This document shows positions 47,364 through 55,926 of a stretch of DNA of 60,698 bases, piece after piece. Every line of letters begins with the position of its first letter. Position 1 is the first letter of the stretch. The translations under genes and the position numbers were made by a program. Where the stretch lies: assembly GCA_964646605.1 (NCBI GenBank), contig CAZYEX010000102.1:1-60698 (forward strand), read 5' to 3'. This DNA is from SBAX01 sp964646605 (GTDB lineage Bacteria > Planctomycetota > Phycisphaerae > UBA1845). Under the pieces are notes generated by a model. It saw only the letters and a list, made by a program, of their open reading frames with translations, did not search any database and had not been told where the DNA came from.

Positions 47364-50300
47364 ATGTCCGCTGAACCCCAACCCACGCCACGCAAACCCA
47401 GACGGCGACGCCTCTTGTGGGCTGCTGTCGTCGTCGTGTTTGCGTCGCTGATTACGTGGGGGACGCTGAGCTACCGACACTTCAGCGATCCGCAGCGCGT
47501 TCGCGTGCTGATCCAGGACCAGCTCGAGCGTCTGACGGGCGGACGGGTCCACATCGCCGAGGCGACGTTCTCGATGTTTGGCGGCGTCCGCCTGTCGGAA
47601 GTCCTGTTCACACCTGGCAGCGCCGCGCCGGACTCGGGCGATGCGCGGGTTCAGTGCAGGGAGGTCTGGCTGGGGCATGATCCGATCTCGGCGATGCTGG
47701 GCCGGTTCCGGCTTGAGTCCATCACCGCGATCGAACCGACCGTGTCCCTCGCCGTGGACGGCTTGTTGGGCGAATCGGACCTTCCCGCTCTCTTCGACCG
47801 CCGTCTAGGATCGGGCGATTCGACGACCACACGTCTGCCGACGCTCGAGCTCCGGGATGCACGCGTGCAGCTCCTTCGTCGCAGTGGCACAATTCCCCAC
47901 CTCCTGGAAGAGCTGGTTCTCACGATCCGCGGGCGGCCCTCGTCGCGGGTGGATGATCTCTACGAGGTGGTATGGAAACAGCACGATGACGCCAGCCACG
48001 GGCACTTGCAGGTCAACACAAGGACCTTGCAGGTGCATGACGTCCGCGGCGGGCTTCCGTCCCTGTCCGTCGAAACGTTGTCGCAGCTCCTTGCTGTCGA
48101 GTCCGACCCCGCGACCGATTGGGTAGGCACCACGGGTGCCACGGGTCGAGTTCATGCTCGCGACTTTGATTTCGTCGTCGGTGCGGACAGCGGTGAATCC
48201 TGGCGAGCGACGTTGGAATTCCGCGACGGTTCCCTGTCCATCCCCAGCAGCGCCGAGGAGCGGGCATTGCCGGCGAGCGAGCGGTTTCTTCGTTTTGCGC
48301 GGGTCCGCGGGGAAATCGGTTTGACCGGCGAGGGCGCCGCTGTGCGACTGGAGGGCCTGCTGAACGGGAGTGAGTGTACCGTAACGGGCAGGGTTCACGA
48401 CCTTTTCCGCCAACTTCGCGCGCTGGACGCGGTCCGCTTTTCCGTTGAATTCTCAGCCAAGAACCTCATGCTTCCCCGCCGCGACGAGGAGTCGCATCCC
48501 GACGAGGCTCGGTTGATTCGCGCGAGTCCCCAACTCGTCAAGTATTTCGACGACTACGATCCGCATGGCACAGTGGACATGGAACTGGCCGTCGCCCGGG
48601 ACGTCGGCGAGAAGATCGAGCTGCGCCGTTTGGTCGTGGCCGCGCGAGGGGGTGATGCGTCGGCGAAGGTGTTTCCCTATCGCAGCGAGGCCTTGCGTGG
48701 TGAGGTCGAGGTCAAGCCCGACGGCGTCTGGATCCGCGACGTATGCGGCCGCCACGGGGACGGCGAAGTGTGCGTCAACGGCCATTTGGAGCGCCCCAGT
48801 CGCTGCGCCGCAGGGGAGCTGCACGTCCGCGGCTCACGGATCCGATTCGATGAAGACCTCCGGCAGGGTCTTTCCGAGGCCCACCGCAGGACGGTTCAGC
48901 CCTTCGATCTGGCGGGCCAAATCGGCGTGGAGGTTTTCCTGACCCGCGCGGAGTGCGACGGCGAGGCCCCCGCCCCCTGGAAATGGACCAGCATGGTGGG
49001 TCTGGAGGACGTGTCGGCGAAACACTCTGCTTACCCGTACCCGATCGAGGCTATCCACGGCACGCTCCGGGCCGAGAAAGATCGCGTGGAGTGGGCGGAG
49101 CTTCACGGTCGAGTGGGCGAGACGCCGGTCACGATGAGCGGTCGCGTGCTGTTCGATTCTACCTCGACCCCCAGAGCGCAGATCCAACTCACGGCACTCG
49201 ATGCCGAGTTCAGCGACCCTCTGCTGGGCATGCTGGGGGGCGAGGCAGGCCGCGCGGCCGGCGCCTTCCATCCCCAAGGCCGGTTGGACTTGCACTTGGA
49301 CCTGGACACCGACCCCACGGCTGCGACCGCCAAGACTCAAGCCCAGTTGACGCTCCGCGGTGTCACCATCCGGCACGACGAACTTCCCCTTACCGTGACG
49401 GGAATCGAAGGCCCCATCCGCCTGTCGCCCGAGAAAATCGAAATCGGATCGCTGTACGGACGGTTGGGCGGCGGTCGAGTGGAAGGGCAAGGGTGGATCG
49501 ACCTCGCGACGGACAAGCCGGCGGCGAATCTCGATGTCCGTTGTGTTGGTCTCTTGATCGACGCCGAGATGCGGTCAGCCGCTCCGGCGGCGCTGGCCGA
49601 TGCCCTAAACGACTGGCGGTTTCTGTCTCCGATCGACCTTGGGCTTCAGATTCGTTCGAACCCGACGAATGGCAACGCTCTGACGTACGAGGCGGTGGCG
49701 GAGCTTCGTGGTGCCTCCGTGCGTCAACGACAGTTGCCCAGTCCCTTGGAGGAGGTCTACGGAACACTCTCCTGGACCCCGGCGGGATTGCGCGGGACCA
49801 GTGTCCGCGCGCTGTACGGCGGTGCGTCGCTGCTGGCGGATTTTGAGGCCCATCACCGGGCCGACGGGGATGAAGCCTCGGCCGTGGTGCAGGCGACGAA
49901 TCTGGTTCTTGACGAACGGCTCCGCGACGCTTTGCCGCCGAGCCTGCGCCGCGCTTGGGATTTGGCAAACCCCAACGGCCGAATCGACTTGCGGCTCCAT
50001 GAATTGCACTACCAGCGGCGGACCGGCGAGGCGGCGCAATGGCGGGTCGACGGGCGAGTCGAGCTTCACGACGTTTCCCTGCCCGGCGTCGCCGAACTCG
50101 AAGGTCTCTCCGGAACCATCGTAGGGTCGGGGGCCTTGTCGGATTCCCTCGGCGGAGCGGCGCTATCGGGTTCGCTGCAGCTTCCGGCGGGCCGCGGTTA
50201 CGGCCGCGAACTGACCGACGTGGAAGGAGAATGGTTCCTCGCCCGCGCCGAGAACGGAGCGGCTCGGTTGGGAATACGCAACGCCACGGGCCTCATTTAC

Positions 50301-50975
50301 GACGGCGCCTTGCGCGGTGAAATCGAGTGGTTCCTAGACGGCGAACAGTCGGAATACCAAGCCACCGCGACCGTTCATGGCATGCAGGTCGGTCCGTGGC
50401 TCAGCGCCGGGCGCAGTGCCGCGGTTGCGCCCGATTCCCCGGGACCGGGCGAACCGCTCGGGGTGCGTGGGCTGGTCGACGCCCACCTGTACGTGTCCGG
50501 CCACGTCGGCGACCCGCTGTCCCGTCGCGGAGGCGGACGAGTCGAGATTCGCGAGGGGTACATCTACCGCCTGCCGATCCTGCTCGCCATTCTCAACGTT
50601 CTCCAAATCTCGACGCCCGGACAGGAGGCGCTCAGCGACGCCCAAGGCGAGTTCTTCGTGACGGGCAACCGCGTGTCGTTCGAAAGCCTGGAATTACGCG
50701 GGGGAGCGCTGGCACTCGTGGGGTCGGGCACGGTGTCGTTGCCCGATCAGGCCGTGGACTTGCGGCTCGTGCAGGTAGCGTCGTCGCCGTTGTCCCATGT
50801 GCCGCTGGTGGCCGACCTGCTCGAAGACGCAGCCCGGGAATTCGTCGAGCTGCATGTCACCGGCCCGCTCTCCCGACCCACGGTACGCGCCAGACCGTTT
50901 CGGGGTCTGACGGACGAACTGAAAAAGATTTTCCAGAAAAAGCCCAAGCGCGTCGTCCCGCCCGCCGGGCAGTAG
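47364..50975 (+). CDS. AsmA-like envelope protein
   Basis: About 1203 residues from the ATG at 47364 (MSAEPQPTPRKPRRRRLL), a classic N-terminal membrane anchor with a basic stretch; an earlier GTG at 47280 overlaps the previous gene. The long beta-strand body is typical of the AsmA/YhdP/TamB group of tube-like proteins that move or hold lipids in the periplasm. The C-terminal ~150 residues (GGGRVEIREGYIYRLPILLAI, then LELRGGALALVGSGTVSL and GPLSRPTVRARP) are the AsmA_2-type domain. The ribosome binding site is poor. Located 35 bp after the glycosyltransferase; joint expression is likely. Confidence 0.8.
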   Translation: MSAEPQPTPRKPRRRRLLWAAVVVVFASLITWGTLSYRHFSDPQRVRVLIQDQLERLTGGRVHIAEATFSMFGGVRLSEVLFTPGSAAPDSGDARVQCREVWLGHDPISAMLGRFRLESITAIEPTVSLAVDGLLGESDLPALFDRRLGSGDSTTTRLPTLELRDARVQLLRRSGTIPHLLEELVLTIRGRPSSRVDDLYEVVWKQHDDASHGHLQVNTRTLQVHDVRGGLPSLSVETLSQLLAVESDPATDWVGTTGATGRVHARDFDFVVGADSGESWRATLEFRDGSLSIPSSAEERALPASERFLRFARVRGEIGLTGEGAAVRLEGLLNGSECTVTGRVHDLFRQLRALDAVRFSVEFSAKNLMLPRRDEESHPDEARLIRASPQLVKYFDDYDPHGTVDMELAVARDVGEKIELRRLVVAARGGDASAKVFPYRSEALRGEVEVKPDGVWIRDVCGRHGDGEVCVNGHLERPSRCAAGELHVRGSRIRFDEDLRQGLSEAHRRTVQPFDLAGQIGVEVFLTRAECDGEAPAPWKWTSMVGLEDVSAKHSAYPYPIEAIHGTLRAEKDRVEWAELHGRVGETPVTMSGRVLFDSTSTPRAQIQLTALDAEFSDPLLGMLGGEAGRAAGAFHPQGRLDLHLDLDTDPTAATAKTQAQLTLRGVTIRHDELPLTVTGIEGPIRLSPEKIEIGSLYGRLGGGRVEGQGWIDLATDKPAANLDVRCVGLLIDAEMRSAAPAALADALNDWRFLSPIDLGLQIRSNPTNGNALTYEAVAELRGASVRQRQLPSPLEEVYGTLSWTPAGLRGTSVRALYGGASLLADFEAHHRADGDEASAVVQATNLVLDERLRDALPPSLRRAWDLANPNGRIDLRLHELHYQRRTGEAAQWRVDGRVELHDVSLPGVAELEGLSGTIVGSGALSDSLGGAALSGSLQLPAGRGYGRELTDVEGEWFLARAENGAARLGIRNATGLIYDGALRGEIEWFLDGEQSEYQATATVHGMQVGPWLSAGRSAAVAPDSPGPGEPLGVRGLVDAHLYVSGHVGDPLSRRGGGRVEIREGYIYRLPILLAILNVLQISTPGQEALSDAQGEFFVTGNRVSFESLELRGGALALVGSGTVSLPDQAVDLRLVQVASSPLSHVPLVADLLEDAAREFVELHVTGPLSRPTVRARPFRGLTDELKKIFQKKPKRVVPPAGQ

Positions 50976-50978
50976 GAT

Positions 50979-51044
50979 CAGAACCGCGACCGTAAGGAAG
51001 CGGTGTTGATCGCCGCGCAGTCTTGGCGCTGGCACGTCGCCGGG
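50979..51044 (+). repeat. REP-like unit after the AsmA-like gene
   Basis: Begins three bases after the stop codon at 50975. The 5' part is AGAACCGCGACCGTAAGG and the 3' part GGCGCTGGCACGTCGCCGGG. The same two parts occur at 58263-58326 after the aldolase gene, and the 5' part occurs in the palindrome within the TPR kinase gene and, inverted, after rpmI. It lies between convergent genes (AsmA-like and rplT). A role in termination or mRNA stability is an inference. Confidence 0.6.
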
Positions 51045-51055
51045 CAGACGGTGAG

Positions 51056-51427
51056 TTACGCCGCGGCGGCCTTGGGCTGATACTTCTTGGCCAGTTCGAC
51101 GAGCACGTCGAAATCGGCTGGAGAGGAGATGGCGATCTCGCTGAGGACCTTGCGATCCAATTCCACGGCCGCCGCCTGCAACCCGTAGATGAATCGGCTG
51201 TACGCGATGCCGCGCATGCGGCATGCAGCCGTTAAACGAGTGATCCACAAAGCGCGGAACGTGCGTTTGCGGCGCTTGCGGTCACGATAGGCGTTGACCC
51301 CGGCGCGAAGGACGGTTTCCTTAGCGAGCCGCCAACACTTGCCCGCGGCGCCGCGGAAGCCCTTGGCGCCCTTCATCACCCGCTTTTTCTTGCTGTGTCG
51401 AGCCGCTCCGTAGGTTGCTCGTCCCAT
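51056..51427 (-). CDS. rplT: Large ribosomal subunit protein bL20
   Basis: 123 residues, close to the usual ~118. It starts MGRATYGAARHSKKKRVMKGAKGFRG, with RHSKKKRVMKGAKGF the bL20 signature, then a helical RNA-binding body with RALWITRLTAACR and AYSRFIYGL. It binds 23S rRNA early in 50S assembly. In many bacteria it also represses its own operon by binding the leader mRNA; no such site is visible here. It lies 81 bp after rpmI in the minus direction. Confidence 0.97.
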   Translation of the reverse strand: MGRATYGAARHSKKKRVMKGAKGFRGAAGKCWRLAKETVLRAGVNAYRDRKRRKRTFRALWITRLTAACRMRGIAYSRFIYGLQAAAVELDRKVLSEIAISSPADFDVLVELAKKYQPKAAAA

Positions 51428-51480
51428 GTTCCCGTAACTCCACTATCGCCTAGGTAGCGCTGCCCCTTGCGGGCGGCGTT

Positions 51481-51508
51481 GTCCGCGGGCTTCCGCCCGC
51501 GGCTCTGA
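51481..51508 (-). repeat. GC-rich hairpin/REP-like unit between rpmI and rplT
   Basis: Directly after the rpmI TGA on the minus strand the sequence TCAGAGCCGCGG matches the start of the REP-like units at 50979 and 58263, followed by GCGGAAGCCCGCGG that forms an inverted repeat. No T-run, so it may stabilise the mRNA end or reduce read-through to rplT, not end transcription cleanly. Confidence 0.5.
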
Positions 51509-51715
51509 TCATGCCTTGCCGAGGACGGCGGATACGATCGCCTCCCGCACCCGCCCCCTTAAAACGCGCGTCCTCCGCAACGACCGCCTCCGGTTGCCGT
51601 TCTTGGTGCTCATCAGGTGCCCGCTGTTGCGCGGTTTGTACATCACCTTGCCGGTGGCCGTAATGCGAATCCGCTTTCGCAGCCCCTTGTGGGCCTTCCT
51701 TTTGACCGCACCCAT
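51509..51715 (-). CDS. rpmI: Large ribosomal subunit protein bL35
   Basis: 68 residues from the ATG at 51715 (MGAVKRKAHKGLRKRIRI); the family is 64-66 long. KAHKGLRKRIRITATGKVM and KPRNSGHLMSTKNGNRRRSLR are the bL35 signature. A GTG nine bases earlier (MTKMGAVK...) is also possible, as GGGGAGG lies only three bases before it and 12 bases before the ATG. The longer frame starting at 51784 is excluded because it begins within the candidate -35 box. infC, the usual upstream neighbour, is absent. Confidence 0.95.
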   Translation of the reverse strand: MGAVKRKAHKGLRKRIRITATGKVMYKPRNSGHLMSTKNGNRRRSLRRTRVLRGRVREAIVSAVLGKA

Positions 51716-51756
51716 TTTCGTCACTAACCTCCCCTTCGCCCAAGCGAAGACCGCGG

Positions 51757-51784
51757 AGTATAGCATCCCGCGGCGGGCACGCAA
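51757..51784 (-). promoter_or_regulatory. Candidate promoter of rpmI-rplT
   Basis: On the minus strand TTGCGT (51784-51779), a 16-base spacer and TATACT (51762-51757) match a sigma-70-type promoter well at the -10 box. The transcript would start near 51750, about 35 bases before rpmI. Confidence 0.5.
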
Positions 51785-51930
51785 TGGGGCAAATCTCGCC
51801 GCCAGGCGGGGTTTTTAGGGTGCCCCGGGGGGCGGAACCGAACAGCGGGATACGCCGAGGGATTTTTTCCTTGCCGCGGGCGGTCGGTCCGGGTACCGTT
51901 ACGTTCGTGGTCCGTTAGGGAGGTCGATAG

Positions 51931-52287
51931 GTGCCCACGCTGCAATTCAAAGGCAAGTCGGTCATTGAGACCTACCACCACACCGTGCCCCATCCCCGCC
52001 TGGAGTTCGACGCCAAGCTGTCGCTGCTCCCCAAGGGCGAAAAGCCCGGCCTCGACGGCAATCTCATCATCGAAGGCGATAACCTCCTAGCCCTCAAGGC
52101 CCTCCTGCCCACCCACGCCGGGAAGGTCAAGTGCATCTACATCGACCCGCCCTACAACACCGGCGAGGAAGGCTGGGTCTACAACGACAACCTCACCCAG
52201 CCCCAGTTCAAGGAATGGACCGGCCGGACCGTCGGCAAAGAAGGCGAAGACGCCACTGGACCTGCATTGGGGCATGGGGGGCAATGA
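51931..52287 (+). pseudogene. N-terminal fragment of an adenine-specific DNA methyltransferase (type III Mod-like)
   Basis: 118 codons; the GTG has GGGAGG seven bases upstream, so translation may still occur. GNLIIEGDNLLALKALLP and IYIDPPYNTGEEGWVYND are the start of a Mod-type N6-adenine methyltransferase, including catalytic motif DPPY. Such proteins are normally 500-700 residues. After KEWTGRTVGKEGEDATG the similarity ends, and the reading frame stops at a TGA overlapping the start codon of the next gene. It looks like a gene cut by insertion of the following restriction-modification genes. The lost 3' part is not identified. Confidence 0.78.
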
Positions 52288-53093
52288 TGGAAGCGCCGGA
52301 AAGCCGCGATCAGGCCTACTTGGAACTTATCTGCGGGGCCTTGCGCGTCTGCCTCAACTACAAGCCCGCGTTCGGGCACGGCAAGGGCGACGGTGTGTCC
52401 CTCGAACGGTTCCAACAGATTTACCGTGGGGACGAGTTCTATGCGTGGTTCGGTCTCGACTCCCCGTTGGTCTATGCGGCCCACAAAGCGGCTGGCGGCA
52501 TGACCTCGGTGTACCGGCAGATCGGCCTGAGTTGCCAACTTGTGTTCCAGAACGTCTTGCAGGACACGCTGGGCCTCTCCGCCGCTGACGCGACGTGGTC
52601 ATACAAGGTCAAAGCAAAGGGCGCGAAGGCCCGCACGCTCGCGCTCGACGGTCGGATTCCCTTGGAGAAGATCACGGCGAAACCCATCCGAAAGCGGGCA
52701 GAGGAGTGGCTAGCTGAGGCGACCGAGAGCGTTGGGTTGAAGGGCAGGAACGCAACCGGATTGCAGGGCTGCGTCTTCGAGGTCCGGCAAGGTTACAAGA
52801 GCAACGACGCCAAGCGCCAGAACGCCGACGTGTCCAACGCGGGCAACGCATTTGCCCACCGCTACCTGCCAGTCATGGTGCTCCTCTCGGTGCAGATTCC
52901 CGACAACTTGGCTGAGCGATACCAGCGGGCGCACTGGCTGATCCTTCGCGGAACCGTGAGCGGCACGCCAACCGATTCGACCTATGTATTTTGCCGAGAC
53001 GTGCTGGGCTACGACCTCGTAGGGTTCTTCCGCCGCAACTCGGCGGCAATCAAGACCGAAACGCTGGCGGTATTCGAGGGGCTCCTGAGATGA
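52287..53093 (+). CDS. Putative type II restriction endonuclease
   Basis: 268 residues from the ATG at 52287, five bases after a G-run that could serve as ribosome binding site; an ATG three bases earlier is an alternative. Not a family I can name. The segment QGCVFEVRQGYKSNDAKRQNADV (~170-190) has E-x-R-x-x-Y-K spacing similar to the catalytic E-x-K of PD-(D/E)xK nucleases, with an Asp upstream in LALDGRIPLEK. The context is the strongest evidence: it overlaps the following methyltransferase gene by ATGA, the usual coupling of a restriction-modification pair. Endonuclease function is therefore an inference. Confidence 0.6.
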   Translation: MEAPESRDQAYLELICGALRVCLNYKPAFGHGKGDGVSLERFQQIYRGDEFYAWFGLDSPLVYAAHKAAGGMTSVYRQIGLSCQLVFQNVLQDTLGLSAADATWSYKVKAKGAKARTLALDGRIPLEKITAKPIRKRAEEWLAEATESVGLKGRNATGLQGCVFEVRQGYKSNDAKRQNADVSNAGNAFAHRYLPVMVLLSVQIPDNLAERYQRAHWLILRGTVSGTPTDSTYVFCRDVLGYDLVGFFRRNSAAIKTETLAVFEGLLR

Positions 53094-54433
53094 ACACCGA
53101 CCTCTTCGGCCAGCCCCTGACCGACGGCAAGCCTGCAAACGGACTCGGACAGCGTGCCCACCTGACGTTCCGGGGCAACGTCGCGCTCGGGCGGCACGGC
53201 TGGCTTCGCCTCACGCCCGCGTATTCGCTCGCCCTTGTCCGCGAACTACTCGAGCGGTCCGGACCGGACGAGTTCGTCCTCGAGCCTTTCTCCGGCACCG
53301 GCACGACACCGCTGGCCTGCGCTTCGATGGGCATCCGCTGCCATGCGGTGGACATCAACCCGTTCCTCGTCTGGCTCGGCAACCTGAAACTGACGCGATT
53401 TGACGACGGCGCGGCCCGCGCCGTGAGGTCGGCAGCCGCCCGCATCGCCGACATGGCCCGCAACGTTGACGCCCAAGCGTGGAAGCCCGACCTGCACCAG
53501 ATCGAGAAGTGGTGGGATGCCCCCACGCTGCAAACGCTGGCCGCCCTGTGCGATGCGATCCGCAACCCGACCCGCGAACGGGCCGACGGCGTCTCCGATC
53601 TGCTCCGCGTCGCGTTCTGCCGCGTAATGATCCAGAGCGCCAACGTTTCCTTCGCCCACCAGTCCATGTCCTTCAAGAAGAACGGCGACGATGCGGAACT
53701 GGTCGCCGAGACTCCAACGCGGACGGCCAACCGCATCGCCGATGCCTTCATGGCCGCTGCCAATGAAATCGCCGACAACATCGGCCTCGAGCCGCCCACT
53801 GCCGATTGCCGCGTGTTCCTGGGCGATTCGCGCGATCTCCCCTCCGTTCTCCCCGCCAGCGAACACCGGTACACCGGCGTCATCACGTCGCCGCCCTATC
53901 CCAACCGGATGAGTTACATCCGCGAGCTTCGTCCGTACATGTATTGGCTCGGTTATCTATCCGACGGCCGCGCCGCCGGAGAACTCGATTGGAAGGCCAT
54001 CGGCGGCACCTGGGGATGTGCGACGAGCATGCTTAACACATGGACCCCCAACGGCCACGGCGAGATCCCGTTCCCTCATTTCGACCGCATCATCCACGAC
54101 ATCGGTCAGGGCCACGCCCTCCTGGGCCGCTACGTTCACAAGTATTTCGAGGACATCAAGGGCCACATGGTGGGCCTGCGCCAAGTGTTGGCGCCGGGCG
54201 CTCGTTGCCACTACATCGTGGGCAACTCCAAGTTCTACGACACGATGCTCCCGGTAGAGGGCATCTACGCCGCGCTGTTCGAGGATGCCGGGTTTGTGGA
54301 TGTGAGCGTAGAGACGATTCGCAAACGCACGTCCAAGAAGGAACTGTATGAGTTTGTGGTTCACGCCCACATGCCCCAGAAGTCAGGCAGACTTTCGCGG
54401 AAGCACGCGGTCACGACCAACGGAGCGACATAG
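53090..54433 (+). CDS. DNA methyltransferase, probably N4-cytosine type
   Basis: A 447-residue enzyme; GAGGGG lies 8 bases before the ATG, which overlaps the preceding stop codon (ATGA). S-adenosylmethionine motif I is VLEPFSGTGTTPLACASMG (~62-80) and the catalytic motif is VITSPPYPNRMSYIRELRP (~262-280). The SPPY form is typical of N4-cytosine methyltransferases, though some N6-adenine enzymes use it. A long middle region may hold target recognition. It should protect host DNA from the neighbouring putative endonuclease. The last ~17 residues run into sequence that in another frame matches a different methyltransferase C-terminus, so its native end may have been altered. Confidence 0.85.
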   Translation: MNTDLFGQPLTDGKPANGLGQRAHLTFRGNVALGRHGWLRLTPAYSLALVRELLERSGPDEFVLEPFSGTGTTPLACASMGIRCHAVDINPFLVWLGNLKLTRFDDGAARAVRSAAARIADMARNVDAQAWKPDLHQIEKWWDAPTLQTLAALCDAIRNPTRERADGVSDLLRVAFCRVMIQSANVSFAHQSMSFKKNGDDAELVAETPTRTANRIADAFMAAANEIADNIGLEPPTADCRVFLGDSRDLPSVLPASEHRYTGVITSPPYPNRMSYIRELRPYMYWLGYLSDGRAAGELDWKAIGGTWGCATSMLNTWTPNGHGEIPFPHFDRIIHDIGQGHALLGRYVHKYFEDIKGHMVGLRQVLAPGARCHYIVGNSKFYDTMLPVEGIYAALFEDAGFVDVSVETIRKRTSKKELYEFVVHAHMPQKSGRLSRKHAVTTNGAT

Positions 54434-54438
54434 CGCGT

Positions 54439-54594
54439 GACGAACTCCGCGGCGAGGGGCGCGTCTATGGCGGGGGGTTGCACAAGATCGAGCCGAGCGA
54501 GCTAGGGCGCATCTCCGCAGCGCCGTTCGTCGATCGCTGGCCCGAGTTGGGCGAGAGCGTCCGACGGACCGAAACCGCAAGCCTTTTCGACTGA
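54439..54594 (+). pseudogene. C-terminal remnant of an adenine-specific DNA methyltransferase
   Basis: A 51-codon reading frame with no start codon encodes DELRGEGRVYGGGLHKIEPS, then ELGRISAAPFVDRW. The YGGGLHKIEPSELGRI pattern is characteristic of the C-terminus of N6-adenine DNA methyltransferases of the Eco57I/TaqI-like group, from family knowledge. It ends with a normal stop codon. The preceding methyltransferase ends five bases before, in a different frame. It is either the tail of the Mod-like gene at 51931 or of a further gene. Confidence 0.65.
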
Positions 54595-54645
54595 CTATTT
54601 GCCCCGCCGAACCGCCGAACCGGCGAGGCGCGGCAGGAGCTGTTC

Positions 54646-54882
54646 ATGTCGCCATCGCGTTCAAGGTTGCCGGAAGTTGAATCTGTCTATGTAATCCCGC
54701 CACACGGATCACCTCGAACTCCGGCCGAGGCCATCGCGTTCATCGAGAAGTTCGACGAATCCAAGCCGGGCACACCATTCACCCGCTACGAAGTCGGGGT
54801 GCGCTACAGCAACGGCGACGAGGTGCGCGGGCAATTCAACGACAAGTCAACGGCCGTGGCATTCCTTCGCAGCATCCGGTAG
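54646..54882 (+). CDS. Small protein of unknown function
   Basis: 78 residues with a good ribosome binding site (AGGAG six bases before the ATG). The sequence (PAEAIAFIEKFDESKPGTPF, then RYEVGVRYSNGDEVRGQF) suggests an alpha/beta fold with a KFDE-rich helix and paired strands. No membrane segment, no metal motif. I do not recognise a family. It follows the restriction-modification locus by 51 bp and could be a passenger of it. Confidence 0.65.
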   Translation: MSPSRSRLPEVESVYVIPPHGSPRTPAEAIAFIEKFDESKPGTPFTRYEVGVRYSNGDEVRGQFNDKSTAVAFLRSIR

Positions 54883-54989
54883 CTCGTCCGATTGCACCGT
54901 CAGCCGCGCGATTGGTTCCTGAAGCGTCGAACCCATCGCAGTCGTCCCCCATTCGTGAAAATGGGCTGGATGGCGTCACCAGCCCAGTT

Positions 54990-55313
54990 TCAGCGCTTCT
55001 CGTCGGTGTCGTCCCAGGACTCGGAGAGGGCGTCCACCCATTGCGTGCGGGTGACCCGGCCCTTTTCGTCGAATTCGACGAAAACGATGAGGTGCTGGTC
55101 GGGGCGTTCGTACATCCAGCGGTCGCCGAGCTTCTGGTCCGGTTCGCCGAGAATGGCTTCCACGTCGTCCTGCGTGTGAAGCTGGGTACGAATCTGGGTG
55201 TAGTTGCGGTAGACGACCCGGTCCGGGGCCGCACAACCCCACAGCGCGAACCCCATTGCGACACAGATCGACCGGCCGACGGTTTTCACGAGGGTCAGAT
55301 TTTTTGAGGTCAT
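54990..55313 (-). CDS. Small lipoprotein, BamE/SmpA-like
   Basis: 107 residues; AAGGA lies 8 bases before the ATG. The signal has lipobox FALWGC, so the mature protein would be lipid-anchored at about Cys27. The rest (DDVEAILGEPDQKLGDRWMYER, then VFVEFDEKGRVTRTQW) follows the BamE/OmlA pattern, a component of the outer membrane protein assembly machinery in Proteobacteria. Similar short proteins with other roles are common. Second in a two-gene operon after 55335-55910 (21-bp gap). Confidence 0.78.
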   Translation of the reverse strand: MTSKNLTLVKTVGRSICVAMGFALWGCAAPDRVVYRNYTQIRTQLHTQDDVEAILGEPDQKLGDRWMYERPDQHLIVFVEFDEKGRVTRTQWVDALSESWDDTDEKR

Positions 55314-55334
55314 GTCGTAAGTCCTTCCAGGAAG

Positions 55335-55910
55335 TTAACGTTGTCGTATGGCCGTCTCGCGGGCGGTTCCGAGCGTCCCACCGCGGTAGGCAATCACGCT
55401 TTCATCGGTCAGATGCTCGCCCACCGGCGAGTTGTAAGTTACGGCCAGGACGTACTTCTCACCCGGCGGGATTCGCGTCAGGTCCACCCCCAGGCGAAAC
55501 TCGTACATCTGGGTGAGCTGGTTCCAATAGCGTCGCTGTTGGGCGGCGGTTTGGAGCTCCACGTCCCAGTGTTCGAGCCGTCGGCCCTTGTGGTCGGCGC
55601 TCGCCGGGATATGCTCGAAAAGCTCGATGCGGACCGTGCCCGCGATCATAAGACCGGGGTTGTCCATGACGTTGACGGCCTGGAGAAGGAGTTCGATGCC
55701 GTCCGGCGAGGAGTCCCGGTCGAAACTCTTGATCCGGGTGAAGGCCTCGACGATCTCGAGGCGGCTGGGCATCAGCAAGGCGATGGCCTCACGTTGGGAC
55801 CCATCGCCGATGGACGTGGCTCGAGTCGTACATCCGCTGCCGAGCATCGTGGGAAGCGCCCACGACAGGGCAAGCAGCGCGAGGTTCTGCCGATTGCGTC
55901 TCACCAACAT
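55335..55910 (-). CDS. Lipoprotein of unknown function
   Basis: 191 residues from the ATG at 55910, chosen because AGAAAGA-type purines lie upstream and it gives a shorter signal (MLVRRNRQNLALLALSWALP). The lipobox is LGSGC (~27). The body is a beta-sandwich-looking domain: VRIELFEHIPASADHKGRRL, then YEFRLGVDLTRIPPGEKYVLAVTY, resembling lipoproteins seen in other planctomycetes, but I cannot name the family. It starts 16 bp from the divergent gene at 55927, so their promoters overlap. Confidence 0.72.
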   Translation of the reverse strand: MLVRRNRQNLALLALSWALPTMLGSGCTTRATSIGDGSQREAIALLMPSRLEIVEAFTRIKSFDRDSSPDGIELLLQAVNVMDNPGLMIAGTVRIELFEHIPASADHKGRRLEHWDVELQTAAQQRRYWNQLTQMYEFRLGVDLTRIPPGEKYVLAVTYNSPVGEHLTDESVIAYRGGTLGTARETAIRQR

Positions 55911-55926
55911 GAGCGGGTCTTTCTCC

